5,816 bases of DNA from Alkalihalobacillus alcalophilus ATCC 27647 = CGMCC 1.3604. Its GTDB lineage: Bacteria > Bacillota > Bacilli > Bacillales > Bacillaceae_D. Within the stretch, counting starts at the first letter, position 1. The number at the start of each line of letters is the position of its first letter. The notes under the pieces are model-generated. The model was not told the origin of the DNA and searched no databases. It saw only the letters and a program-made list of their open reading frames with translations. Position numbers and translations under genes: made by a program. Below, in pieces: positions 1 through 5,597 of the stretch. The stretch is from positions 1 to 5,816 of the forward strand of contig NZ_ALPT02000134.1 of NCBI RefSeq assembly GCF_000292245.2, given 5' to 3'.

Positions 1-5
1 TTGTG

Positions 6-590
6 TTATTTTCGTTCTTTTTCCATTAACCATTTATCAACCCATTGTTTCGCTTCTTGCCAATTATACGTGCGGATGACGTTGTTTGGAATCGTTAAAC
101 GGTTGTACGGTGTGTCCATTAAGATAACGGGAATGTTAAATTCCTCCGCAATCGCAACGGCATTATCATGCTTGTCCTCAAAGAAAATATCAATTTTATG
201 TGAACGGACCGCCTCTAATTTATCATGTTTTCCAACCATTTCAATATGATGATAAGGCAATTTAGTGTTTAGAAACCATTCCTTTGTCGTATCAAATAAG
301 TGGTTTCTTCTTGCGGTAATATAAATGAGTTCGTGTTTTTTGTTCCATTCATGGATAATTTCGTTGGCGTAAGGAGCCATTTTCGCTTCTTTATAAATGA
401 GGCTCTCATTTTGCCCCATCCACTTCCAAAAGTCATCTTCTGTAATATTTAAGATAGATGTTAAATCATATTCGGTTAAATCGTCTAAAGTTAAGGTTTT
501 ATTAAAATCCTTATTTAAGTAAGGAATAAATGTTGCTGGATCGGTTACTGTTCCATCGATGTCCAATCCGAAGCGTATTTTTTCTGTCAT
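6..590 (-). CDS. yqfW: YqfW-like 5'(3')-deoxyribonucleotidase, HAD superfamily
   Basis: This is a cytoplasmic phosphatase of the HAD superfamily, closest to the NT5C/5'(3')-deoxyribonucleotidase group that includes B. subtilis YqfW, so it probably dephosphorylates a nucleoside monophosphate; the substrate cannot be read from sequence. Numbered from the ATG at 590 (194 residues), the catalytic motif I is LDIDGT with nucleophile Asp10 and Asp12. Motif II is ITARR with Thr92, motif III has Lys121 in GKHDK, and motif IV is FFEDKHDN (about 136-143). No signal peptide or membrane segment is seen. An open frame extends up to a GTG at 620, but an AGAGGTG ribosome site (597-603) sits 8 bases from the ATG at 590 when measured from its AGG core. 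The adjacent ATG at 593 is the alternative. The gene is divergent from yqfX. The family call is firm; the exact substrate is inference. Confidence 0.9.
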   Translation of the reverse strand: MTEKIRFGLDIDGTVTDPATFIPYLNKDFNKTLTLDDLTEYDLTSILNITEDDFWKWMGQNESLIYKEAKMAPYANEIIHEWNKKHELIYITARRNHLFDTTKEWFLNTKLPYHHIEMVGKHDKLEAVRSHKIDIFFEDKHDNAVAIAEEFNIPVILMDTPYNRLTIPNNVIRTYNWQEAKQWVDKWLMEKERK

Positions 591-693
591 CATAAGCACC
601 TCTTTTGTTAAAAAGTTCACGTCATATCCTACTACAATACATGATTTTGGGAGGCTGGTCTAGTTCATTTTCCTAAAGATGAAAAGATTAACT

Positions 694-723
694 GCGATAA
701 AACTTTTGATCTGCGTCATACTA
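694..723 (+). promoter_or_regulatory. Candidate forespore (SigG/SigF-type) promoter of yqfX
   Basis: A -10 element CATACTA (717-723) matches the SigG consensus exactly. It lies 17 bases downstream of a weaker -35, GCGATA (694-699), which keeps the ATA of the usual TGAATA/GCATA. Transcription would begin near 730, about 30 bases before the yqfX ATG at 761. No comparably good SigA promoter was seen in this interval. The inference is that yqfX is expressed in the forespore; I recall B. subtilis yqfX being listed as sporulation-expressed but cannot check that here. Confidence 0.65.
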
Positions 724-760
724 AGACTGCTCCCCTAAACAAAGAAAGTGAGGGATTCGT

Positions 761-1297
761 ATGGAAAAAGGGAAAGAATATAAAACGGATCCAGTCCGAT
801 TAGTTGACGACGATGATCCATCATTAACCTTTTTAAATACGCATGCTGATGGTCGTCGTGATACGCGGCCGATCAATGAAATGAAAGAAGATACAAGTGA
901 TTATGACGAGTCACAAGAGTCGGAGCCTGTTCATAATGATCAGAATGGCGGACAGCAGTTTAATGAAGAGACAGCTGCTGAATACGCTGCTTTAAATGGG
1001 ATGTCTCCGGGGGGACGGCCATTTGATGCTGACCAATATGTGGTTCGTGATACGGATGAGGAAGTTGATCATGTAGATGTGGATAAAGATACTTCAACAT
1101 CCGGTCGAGGTATCGGCACATTTGCTTTTGTGCTTTCTTTCTTGTCACTGTTCTTCTTGCCAGTATTGCTTGGAGCAGCTGGTATTGTCGTTGGATTTGT
1201 ATCAAGGCATTACGGTGCTAAAGCACTAGGTAACTGGGCGATAGGATTAGGGGCTGTTTCAATCCTGTTGACTCTATTTTTTGCACCGTTCTTTTAG
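761..1297 (+). CDS. yqfX: YqfX-like acidic N-terminal, two-helix membrane protein
   Basis: This 178-residue protein has two parts. Residues 1-115 are polar, strongly acidic and low in complexity, with a DDDD run at 16-19 and a Glu/Asp-rich stretch at 97-110; they look disordered. Residues 119-147 and 155-178 form two hydrophobic segments joined by a short basic loop (SRHYGAK), with many glycines and alanines (LLGAAGIVVGF, NWAIGLGAVS). This is the arrangement of YqfX/DUF4190-like proteins, whose function is unknown. The hairpin should sit in the cytoplasmic membrane; if the basic loop is inside, both termini face out. The ATG follows a GAGGG ribosome site (750-754) by 6 bases. The gene lies between yqfW and ispG as in B. 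subtilis, and a SigG-type promoter lies directly upstream, suggesting a forespore envelope role. Identification rests on synteny plus the C-terminal hairpin. Confidence 0.85.
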   Translation: MEKGKEYKTDPVRLVDDDDPSLTFLNTHADGRRDTRPINEMKEDTSDYDESQESEPVHNDQNGGQQFNEETAAEYAALNGMSPGGRPFDADQYVVRDTDEEVDHVDVDKDTSTSGRGIGTFAFVLSFLSLFFLPVLLGAAGIVVGFVSRHYGAKALGNWAIGLGAVSILLTLFFAPFF

Positions 1298-1326
1298 TTA
1301 AAACGGTGTCTGTTCAATAGGGGAGC

Positions 1327-1344
1327 TTTGGATAAATGTCCAAA
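1327..1344. repeat. Short perfect inverted repeat before the yqfX terminator
   Basis: TTTGGA (1327-1332) and TCCAAA (1339-1344) form a perfect 6-bp stem around a 6-base loop. It lies between the yqfX stop and the main terminator hairpin, only a few bases from the latter. It could be a second 3'-end hairpin or simply chance; no T-tract follows it directly. Confidence 0.4.
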
Positions 1345-1346
1345 TA

Positions 1347-1379
1347 GAAAAGCATAAGCGAATGTCGCTTATGCTTTTT
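1347..1379. terminator. Bidirectional intrinsic terminator between yqfX and ispG
   Basis: Positions 1348-1360 pair without mismatch to 1366-1378, around the 5-base loop AATGT; a G-T pair at 1347/1379 can extend the stem. The core is GCATAAGCG with CGCTTATGC. On the plus strand the stem ends in TTTTT (1375-1379), and on the minus strand it ends in TTTTC, so it can end transcription from both convergent genes. The right arm covers the ispG stop codon (1369-1371) and its last codons. Confidence 0.85.
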
Positions 1380-2472
1380 CTATTTCACGTTGCTTTGCGT
1401 AATGTTCTTCCGCTAATTTATCAATTTCTAACTTTAACTCCTCAACCATTGTGGCTTCAGGTACTTTACGAACGGTTTTTCCTTTCATAAATAAAAGTCC
1501 TTCACCTCGTGCACCAGCAATGCCAATATCGGCTTCTCTCGCTTCTCCTGGGCCATTTACGGCACAACCAAGAACGGCAACTTTAAGAGGAGCTTTAATT
1601 TTTGAAATGTATTCTTCCACTTCATTGGCAATACTAATTAAATCAATCTCAATTCTTCCGCAAGTTGGACAGGAGATGAGTGTAGCGGCATTTGAAGCAA
1701 GCCCAAATGATTTTAATAATTCGCGTGCGACCTTAATTTCTTCAACTGGATCGGCACTTAATGATATCCGCATTGTATTTCCAATTCCCATATTTAAAAT
1801 AGCACCAAGACCTGCTGCACTTTTAACTGTACCAGCAAATAATGTACCACTTTCTGTAATTCCTAAGTGGAGAGGGTAATCAAAAGCTTGCGCTGCTTTT
1901 TCATAAGCTTCAATCGCTAAGTGAACATCAGAAGCTTTCATTGAGACGATGATGTCATGAAAATCTAAATCCTCTAAAATTTTAATATGATGAAGAGCAC
2001 TTTCGACCATCCCATCAGCAGTAGGGTAGCCATATTTTTCGACAATTTTACGCTCTAAAGAACCAGCATTTACCCCAATACGAATCGGGATTCCTTTTTC
2101 TTTTGCGGCTTTTACAACAGCTTCTACTTTTTCACGGCGTCCAATATTACCTGGATTAATACGAATTTTATCGGCTCCGCTTTCGATCGCTTTTAATGCG
2201 AGCTTGTAATCAAAATGAATGTCGACTACAAGGGGAATATTAATACGTGCTTTTATATCAGCAATCGCTTCAGCTGCTCGCATGTCTGGACAAGCAACAC
2301 GAACGATTTGACAACCTGCTTCTTCTAATCTAAGAATCTCAGCTACTGTCGCCTCAACGTCATGTGTTTTTGTTGTTGTCATACTTTGAATAATTACTTC
2401 GTCGTTTCCACCAATCGTCAAATTACCGACCTTGACTGGACGTGTTTTTGTACGATGCGTTAATGCGGTCAT
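1369..2472 (-). CDS. ispG: 4-hydroxy-3-methylbut-2-en-1-yl diphosphate synthase (flavodoxin/ferredoxin dependent)
   Basis: IspG (GcpE, YqfY) catalyses the penultimate step of the MEP pathway: reductive ring opening of 2-C-methyl-D-erythritol 2,4-cyclodiphosphate to HMBPP, using a [4Fe-4S] cluster. The 367-residue length is typical of the bacterial two-domain form. The N-terminal TIM-barrel part (about 1-260) carries RINPGNIG at 104-111 and IRIGVNAGSLE at 130-140. The C-terminal cluster domain holds Cys268 and Cys271 (ISCPTCGR), Cys303 (LGCAVNGPGE) and Glu310, the expected three cysteines plus glutamate ligand, so the enzyme looks intact. The start ATG at 2472 follows AAAAGGAG (2483-2490) by 10 bases. 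It lies downstream of yqfZ on the same strand but has its own candidate promoter, and it converges on yqfX with a shared terminator. Its product feeds isoprenoid synthesis, including undecaprenyl phosphate and menaquinone. Confidence 0.98.
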   Translation of the reverse strand: MTALTHRTKTRPVKVGNLTIGGNDEVIIQSMTTTKTHDVEATVAEILRLEEAGCQIVRVACPDMRAAEAIADIKARINIPLVVDIHFDYKLALKAIESGADKIRINPGNIGRREKVEAVVKAAKEKGIPIRIGVNAGSLERKIVEKYGYPTADGMVESALHHIKILEDLDFHDIIVSMKASDVHLAIEAYEKAAQAFDYPLHLGITESGTLFAGTVKSAAGLGAILNMGIGNTMRISLSADPVEEIKVARELLKSFGLASNAATLISCPTCGRIEIDLISIANEVEEYISKIKAPLKVAVLGCAVNGPGEAREADIGIAGARGEGLLFMKGKTVRKVPEATMVEELKLEIDKLAEEHYAKQREIEKA

Positions 2473-2492
2473 AGACCAATCGCTCCTTTTAT

Positions 2493-2519
2493 ACGAGGAC
2501 TTAATTTAGTCAAGCTCGT
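2493..2519 (-). promoter_or_regulatory. Hairpin/dyad in the ispG leader
   Basis: ACGAG (2493-2497) pairs with CTCGT (2515-2519), and GACT (2498-2501) with AGTC (2508-2511). This gives a 9-bp stem with a 3-base bulge (AAG, 2512-2514) and a 6-base loop. It lies only a few bases upstream of the ispG ribosome site on the minus strand. No T-tract follows on either strand, so it is not a terminator. It could be a leader hairpin or a protein-binding dyad; no regulator can be named. Confidence 0.4.
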
Positions 2520-2534
2520 TTGAGTTACGATACT

Positions 2535-2564
2535 ATTTTATCAATGACCTATGAATTTTGGCAA
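2535..2564 (-). promoter_or_regulatory. Candidate SigA promoter of ispG
   Basis: Read on the minus strand, TTGCCA (2559-2564, one mismatch to TTGACA) is followed after 18 bases by TAAAAT (2535-2540, one mismatch to TATAAT). The -10 is preceded by TGA, giving an extended TGn motif. This lies between yqfZ and ispG, so ispG should be transcribed vegetatively even if yqfZ is sporulation-specific or silent. Confidence 0.6.
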
Positions 2565-2575
2565 GGAATATCTCC

Positions 2576-2926
2576 TTACTCCAGATAAAGAGGAAAAAGA
2601 TACGTATGACCTATTTGGATTTTCTCAGGTTCAATTCCTTTATTTAATTGCTGAAAGTCATAAATCACTTCTTGAATTGAAACGGGAATGGGGCCACTAT
2701 GTAAATGTTCGACTATTGATAAGACGGTATATCCTGGTTCAACGATTACTTCTTGGTAAAGGGAAACCTCATCAATTACTTGTGTAGTTTCTGTTTGTGT
2801 TTCGTCTTGTATTTGAGCTGCTTTTGCAGAAGTGGAGTTTTTTTCGGGTAAAGTTCCAGCTGTTAGATCATAATAAATGCTTGTTAAGGTAATAAAAGTA
2901 ATGATTGTAAAAAGGAATTTTTTCAT
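2576..2926 (-). CDS. yqfZ: YqfZ-like membrane-anchored LysM protein
   Basis: This 116-residue protein starts with MKK and a hydrophobic stretch (about 4-19) acting as a signal anchor or signal peptide; no clear cleavage site or lipobox is visible. A polar Thr/Gln/Glu-rich linker (about 25-55) follows. A C-terminal LysM-like domain (about 59-114) starts with VEPGYTVLSIVEHL and ends with IQIGHTYLFPL, the usual start and end of the fold. LysM domains bind N-acetylglucosamine-containing glycans, so the protein is probably exported and tethered near peptidoglycan or spore cortex. In B. subtilis yqfZ lies next to ispG (yqfY), and the same neighbour here supports the name. The ATG at 2926 follows AGGAGG (2935-2940) by 8 bases. 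No terminator separates it from ispG, so read-through is possible. The family call is good; the cellular role is inference. Confidence 0.82.
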   Translation of the reverse strand: MKKFLFTIITFITLTSIYYDLTAGTLPEKNSTSAKAAQIQDETQTETTQVIDEVSLYQEVIVEPGYTVLSIVEHLHSGPIPVSIQEVIYDFQQLNKGIEPEKIQIGHTYLFPLYLE

Positions 2927-2961
2927 AAGCTTGTCCTCCTATTAACATCCTTTTGCCTCTA

Positions 2962-2991
2962 TAGTATATGTGAGAATTAGGGAACATATGT
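2962..2991 (-). promoter_or_regulatory. Weak sporulation-type promoter candidate of yqfZ
   Basis: On the minus strand ACATA (2987-2991) precedes TATACTA (2962-2968) by 18 bases. The -10 differs from the SigG consensus CATACTA at its first base. A SigA reading (TATACT as -10) has no good -35 at 17 bases. It would start transcription a little upstream of the yqfZ ribosome site. This is plausible only, and much weaker than the yqfX promoter. Confidence 0.35.
2966..2989. repeat. Dyad in the yqfZ/MFS divergent intergenic region
   Basis: ATATGT (2966-2971) and ACATAT (2984-2989) form a perfect inverted repeat with a 12-base centre, spanning 24 bases. It overlaps the candidate yqfZ promoter and sits about 50 bases upstream of the MFS gene, a position where a repressor could act on either gene. 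No regulator gene is present in the window. The arms are AT-rich, so chance is a real alternative. Confidence 0.35.
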
Positions 2992-3039
2992 CATGAATTT
3001 TTCCAAAAATATCGACTGCTTTTTTAAAAGGAGGCTAAA

Positions 3040-4278
3040 ATGATGTCACGTAAAGGAGAAGGAAGTCACTTAGCGGTAGTTGGTGCGGTGATGATTGGTT
3101 TTTTGCCGTTTATAATGGTCCTTGGCAACTCATTATTTATTCCGCTTATCCCAAAGATTCAAATGGACTTACAGCTAACACCAGCAGAGGCTGGGTTATT
3201 TTTAAGTGTATTTTCTATGCCAGCCGCCTTGATTATTCCCTTAAGTGGTTTCTTTACGAATCGATTCGGCTATAAGAAAGTGATTTTGAGTGCTCTAATG
3301 ATTTTAATTGTAGGTTCGTTGCTTTCGGTCATTGCGGTGTTTTATCCTAAGAGTCATTTATTCTCTTTATTGTTAGTTGGAAGGCTATTACAAGGGATTG
3401 GTGCTGGTTTGGTTACACCACTTGCTTTTATCATCTCAACGGATTGGTATAGCGGCAGGGAGCGTAATCAAGCTCTTGGAATGATTGAAGCTTTTAATGG
3501 TTTAGCGAAAGTCCTTAGTCCTATCATAGGGGTCGCGATTATTTTAATTAGCACATGGTCATTCAGTCTTGTCTTTTATTTCGTTTGTATTCTTTTGACA
3601 TGGATAGGGATGTCGATTTTATTTACTTATAAAGCAGATGGGGGAAAGAAACAAAAGCCGCTCACCTTCCCTTTATTTTTAGAGGAATTTCGTAGTTCAT
3701 GGCCACTTATTTTAGCGATTTTTGCCGTGGGATTTGGAGGGATGTTTGTCTTATTTGGCTATTTGGTTTATCTTTCTTATGAATTGGAAGGCTTTTATTT
3801 AGTGGAGGGTTTACAAAAGGGGGTTCTTCTTTCTATCCCATTTGCTTGTTTGACAATTTCCAGTTATTTCAGTGGGAAAATGAGCCTTCCTACAATTTAT
3901 TTACGTACGAAAATGATAGTAGCAGGAATGATTATCATGTTTTTAGGGATTCTATTACCCATTCTTTCTTTTGAGCTCATTTCTCTCATGATTGGTTCAT
4001 CCCTGTATTCAATCGGATTTGGAATCTTCTTGTCATTAGCAAGTCAAGTGTTGGCCATATCAATATCAAGGCAAATTAAATCGATAACATTTTCCTTATA
4101 TTCAATGGTCCGTTTTCTCGGTGTTGCCTTAGGACCGGTTTTTTATAGTTATTGGATTAATGATGCTGAGCAAATCAGGTTTACAAGTTTGTCGTTAATT
4201 GGTTTATTGCTTATAATATGGATAATTATCTATCAATCAGGAAACATTGATCGTCTAGATGAGGGGGCGGTTAATTGA
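3040..4278 (+). CDS. MFS transporter, 12 transmembrane segments (drug/metabolite efflux-like)
   Basis: This 412-residue integral membrane protein has about twelve hydrophobic segments, near 11-33, 49-70, 81-101, 108-133, 141-163, 165-196, 220-245, 258-278, 291-312, 313-335, 347-372 and 382-400. A hydrophilic loop between segments 6 and 7 (about 197-219) gives the usual 6+6 major facilitator layout. Motif A follows segment 2 as GFFTNRFGYKK (70-80), with Asn74 where Asp is usual. Motif B is RLLQGIGAG (115-123) with Arg115. A degenerate antiporter motif C (NGLAKVLSPIIG, 153-164) lies in segment 5, suggesting proton-coupled export rather than uptake. The substrate is unknown. AGGAGG (3029-3034) lies 5 bases before the ATG at 3040 and 8 before a second in-frame ATG at 3043, so the true start may be 3043. 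In B. subtilis an MFS gene (yqgE) lies a few genes beyond yqfZ, but orthology is not shown here. No convincing terminator follows. Confidence 0.93.
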   Translation: MMSRKGEGSHLAVVGAVMIGFLPFIMVLGNSLFIPLIPKIQMDLQLTPAEAGLFLSVFSMPAALIIPLSGFFTNRFGYKKVILSALMILIVGSLLSVIAVFYPKSHLFSLLLVGRLLQGIGAGLVTPLAFIISTDWYSGRERNQALGMIEAFNGLAKVLSPIIGVAIILISTWSFSLVFYFVCILLTWIGMSILFTYKADGGKKQKPLTFPLFLEEFRSSWPLILAIFAVGFGGMFVLFGYLVYLSYELEGFYLVEGLQKGVLLSIPFACLTISSYFSGKMSLPTIYLRTKMIVAGMIIMFLGILLPILSFELISLMIGSSLYSIGFGIFLSLASQVLAISISRQIKSITFSLYSMVRFLGVALGPVFYSYWINDAEQIRFTSLSLIGLLLIIWIIIYQSGNIDRLDEGAVN

Positions 4279-4319
4279 TGATAAAAAAGTCTATTAAATC
4301 TGCTACTTTTTCACTTAAC
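4279..4319. other. Gap after the MFS gene with a weak AT-rich hairpin
   Basis: AAAAAGT (4284-4290) can pair with ACTTTTT (4305-4311) around a 14-base loop. Only two pairs are GC and the loop is long, so it is at best a poor terminator for the MFS gene. Nothing else is seen before the candidate ypuA promoter. Confidence 0.25.
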
Positions 4320-4348
4320 TTGTCGGTAAAAAGGCTGTATTTTACAAT
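4320..4348 (+). promoter_or_regulatory. Candidate SigA promoter of the ypuA-like gene
   Basis: TTGTCG (4320-4325, four of six to TTGACA) is followed after exactly 17 bases by TACAAT (4343-4348, five of six to TATAAT). It would give a leader of roughly 130 bases before the start codon at 4489. A perfect TGAAAC (4360-4365), the -35 type of extracytoplasmic-function sigma factors, lies just downstream but lacks a convincing -10. Confidence 0.5.
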
Positions 4349-4455
4349 TTTACACAAGCTGAAACGTGTCAATTAGGACAAAAGACCCTTTTATTTTGTT
4401 TGAAAAATGTGTTTTCTATTGAGTAGGGCCAATTTATTGATAGGCTGTTGGTAAA

Positions 4456-4469
4456 AGCAGGAAACTGCT
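4456..4469 (+). promoter_or_regulatory. GNRA-type hairpin just before the ypuA ribosome site
   Basis: AGCAG (4456-4460) pairs with CTGCT (4465-4469) around the tetraloop GAAA, a stable GNRA loop. The A-rich ribosome site (AAAGGGG, 4474-4480) begins 5 bases later. It may protect the transcript's 5' end or set ribosome access; it is too small to be a known riboswitch. Confidence 0.4.
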
Positions 4470-4488
4470 AAAAAAAGGGGTCGATGAA

Positions 4489-5373
4489 ATGAATAAGAGA
4501 TGGAAAAAGGTACTGATTTGCTTGATGCTTTTTGCCTTATTATGGCCAACATTAGCATTTGCTGACGCAGTACCAGGAGATATTATTATCACATTAGGAG
4601 AAGATTTAAATAACGAACAAAAGCAACGTGTGTTAGACGATATGGGTGTTAAGGAAAGTGATGTTGAGATTATTTACGTCACGAATCAAGAAGAACATCA
4701 ATATCTAGGGGAGTATGTGAACGCAGCGACGATCGGAACAAGAGCGATTTCCTCGTCAAAAATTACACTTGCCGAGCCTGGGACTGGGATAACGGTTGAA
4801 ACGAATAATGTGTACTGGGTCTCTGAAGGAATGTATGCTAATGCTTTGATTACAGCTGGGGTTGAAGATGCGGTTATTTATGTCACAGCTCCATTTAGTG
4901 TCTCAGGAACTGGAGCTTTAACAGGGCTTATCAAAGCATATGAAATTGCAACAGATACGATTATTCCAGAAGAACAGAAGCAAATTGCCAATGAAGAAAT
5001 TGTGAAAACGTCCGAACTTGGTGAATCAATCGGTGTTGATGAAGCGACTGAATTAATGAACCGTATTAAAGAGGAAATGGCTAATAATCCAGTCGAAACA
5101 GAAGATGACCTACGTGAGCTCATTCGTCGAGTGGCAGCAGAACTAGGCATTACTTTAACAGATACAGAATTGGATGGTTTAGTTTCTTTATTTATGAGAA
5201 TGAAAGATTTAAACATAAATTGGGATGATGTGAAATCACAAATATCCAAAGTTCGTGATAACTTAGATGACATTTTAAACAGTGAACAAACCCGTAACTT
5301 TCTTGAAAAGTTTTTGGATTTTTTAGGTAGTGTTGTTGATTCAATTAGAGGCTTTTTTAGTTCAAGCAATTAA
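4489..5373 (+). CDS. ypuA: Secreted DUF1002 protein, YpuA family
   Basis: This 294-residue exported protein resembles B. subtilis YpuA (DUF1002, about 290 residues), whose molecular function is unknown. It has a classical signal peptide: a basic start (MNKRWKK), a hydrophobic core at about 8-24 and a likely AFA cleavage site after Ala25. There is no lipobox, so the mature protein should be released or held at the wall. DUF1002 follows from about residue 27, with GDIIITLGEDL (30-40), the conserved TRAISSSKIT (84-93) and a central AGVEDAVIYVTAPFSVSGTG block (123-142). The C-terminal half is helical, ending in an amphipathic segment (about 270-291) that might touch the membrane. The ATG at 4489 follows AAAGGGG by 8 bases. 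It is monocistronic, with its own promoter candidate and a strong terminator. I recall ypuA being in the cell-wall-stress SigM regulon of B. subtilis, which would fit an envelope role. Confidence 0.9.
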   Translation: MNKRWKKVLICLMLFALLWPTLAFADAVPGDIIITLGEDLNNEQKQRVLDDMGVKESDVEIIYVTNQEEHQYLGEYVNAATIGTRAISSSKITLAEPGTGITVETNNVYWVSEGMYANALITAGVEDAVIYVTAPFSVSGTGALTGLIKAYEIATDTIIPEEQKQIANEEIVKTSELGESIGVDEATELMNRIKEEMANNPVETEDDLRELIRRVAAELGITLTDTELDGLVSLFMRMKDLNINWDDVKSQISKVRDNLDDILNSEQTRNFLEKFLDFLGSVVDSIRGFFSSSN

Positions 5374-5380
5374 GTAAATA

Positions 5381-5426
5381 AAAGACTGCTTCAAAAGGTC
5401 GTTTGACTTTTGGGGCGGTCTTTTTT
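5381..5426 (+). terminator. Strong intrinsic terminator after ypuA
   Basis: Positions 5381-5397 pair continuously with 5407-5423 in a 17-bp stem, counting G-U pairs, around the 9-base loop 5398-5406. The stem includes AAAGAC/GTCTTT at its base and CAAAAG/CTTTTG at its top. The run TTTTTT (5421-5426) completes a textbook Rho-independent terminator 8 bases after the ypuA stop codon. Confidence 0.92.
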
Positions 5427-5484
5427 ATGTTGAGTGGCATCGAGACGACGTGCAGGTCAAGGCGGAGGGCGGTTGTCATGAGTA
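5427..5484. other. GC-rich spacer between terminator and repeat array
   Basis: Positions 5431-5480 are 62% G+C by hand count, with a run GGCGGAGGGC at 5461-5470, clearly richer than the surrounding AT-rich DNA. No recognised gene, RNA or mobile-element end is visible. The purine run GGAGGG at 5464-5469 could act as a ribosome site for the ATG at 5478. Confidence 0.5.
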
Positions 5485-5597
5485 GAGTACAAAAAACATG
5501 GATAAGTAATGAAACGAGTGTGATAACCGGATTACGGTACGAAAAAGTGGGAATAGGTAATGAAAAAGTTGGGATGGCGGAATTAGGGAGTGAATAA
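5478..5597 (+). CDS. Possible small ORF reading into the repeat array (39 residues)
   Basis: The ATG at 5478 lies 8 bases after GGAGGG (5464-5469), a good ribosome site. The frame runs 39 codons into the repeat array, reading ISNE, IGNEK and similar units, and ends at TAA (5595-5597). In-frame sequence continues without another stop to the window end (73 more codons) as 17-residue units such as ISNEKAELAKLRSEKRV. A matched position in later units reads AAA (Lys) rather than TAA. This may be a real small gene, a repeat protein broken by one stop, or an accident of a 51-base repeat. No promoter is evident after the ypuA terminator. Confidence 0.2.
   Translation: MSRVQKTWISNETSVITGLRYEKVGIGNEKVGMAELGSE

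Noticed and set aside
594..620. Upstream GTG start of yqfW (204-residue form)
   Set aside because: The extra N-terminal residues overlap the AGAGGTG ribosome site that serves the ATG at 590/593, and HAD motif I sits at the usual distance from the shorter start.
679..738. Small hydrophobic ORF (19 residues, ATG at 679) just before yqfX
   Set aside because: It has no ribosome site and overlaps the SigG-type promoter, so it would not be on the yqfX transcript from its start.
1451..1879. Plus-strand open frame of 142 codons opposite ispG
   Set aside because: It is the complement of a highly conserved ispG coding region and has no initiation signals.
2551..2787. Plus-strand open frame of 78 codons opposite yqfZ
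   Set aside because: It is antisense to yqfZ, which has a signal anchor, LysM domain and ideal ribosome site; the plus frame has no ribosome site and no recognisable domain.
4378..4399. ACAAAA/TTTTGT and AAAAG/CTTTT pairs as an MFS terminator
   Set aside because: The stems are 5-6 bp and almost entirely A-T, with no stable core, so termination there is not supported.
4461..4486. GAAAC followed by TCG as an ECF promoter
   Set aside because: Transcription would start inside or after the ribosome site and start codon, leaving no usable leader; the -10 also does not match.
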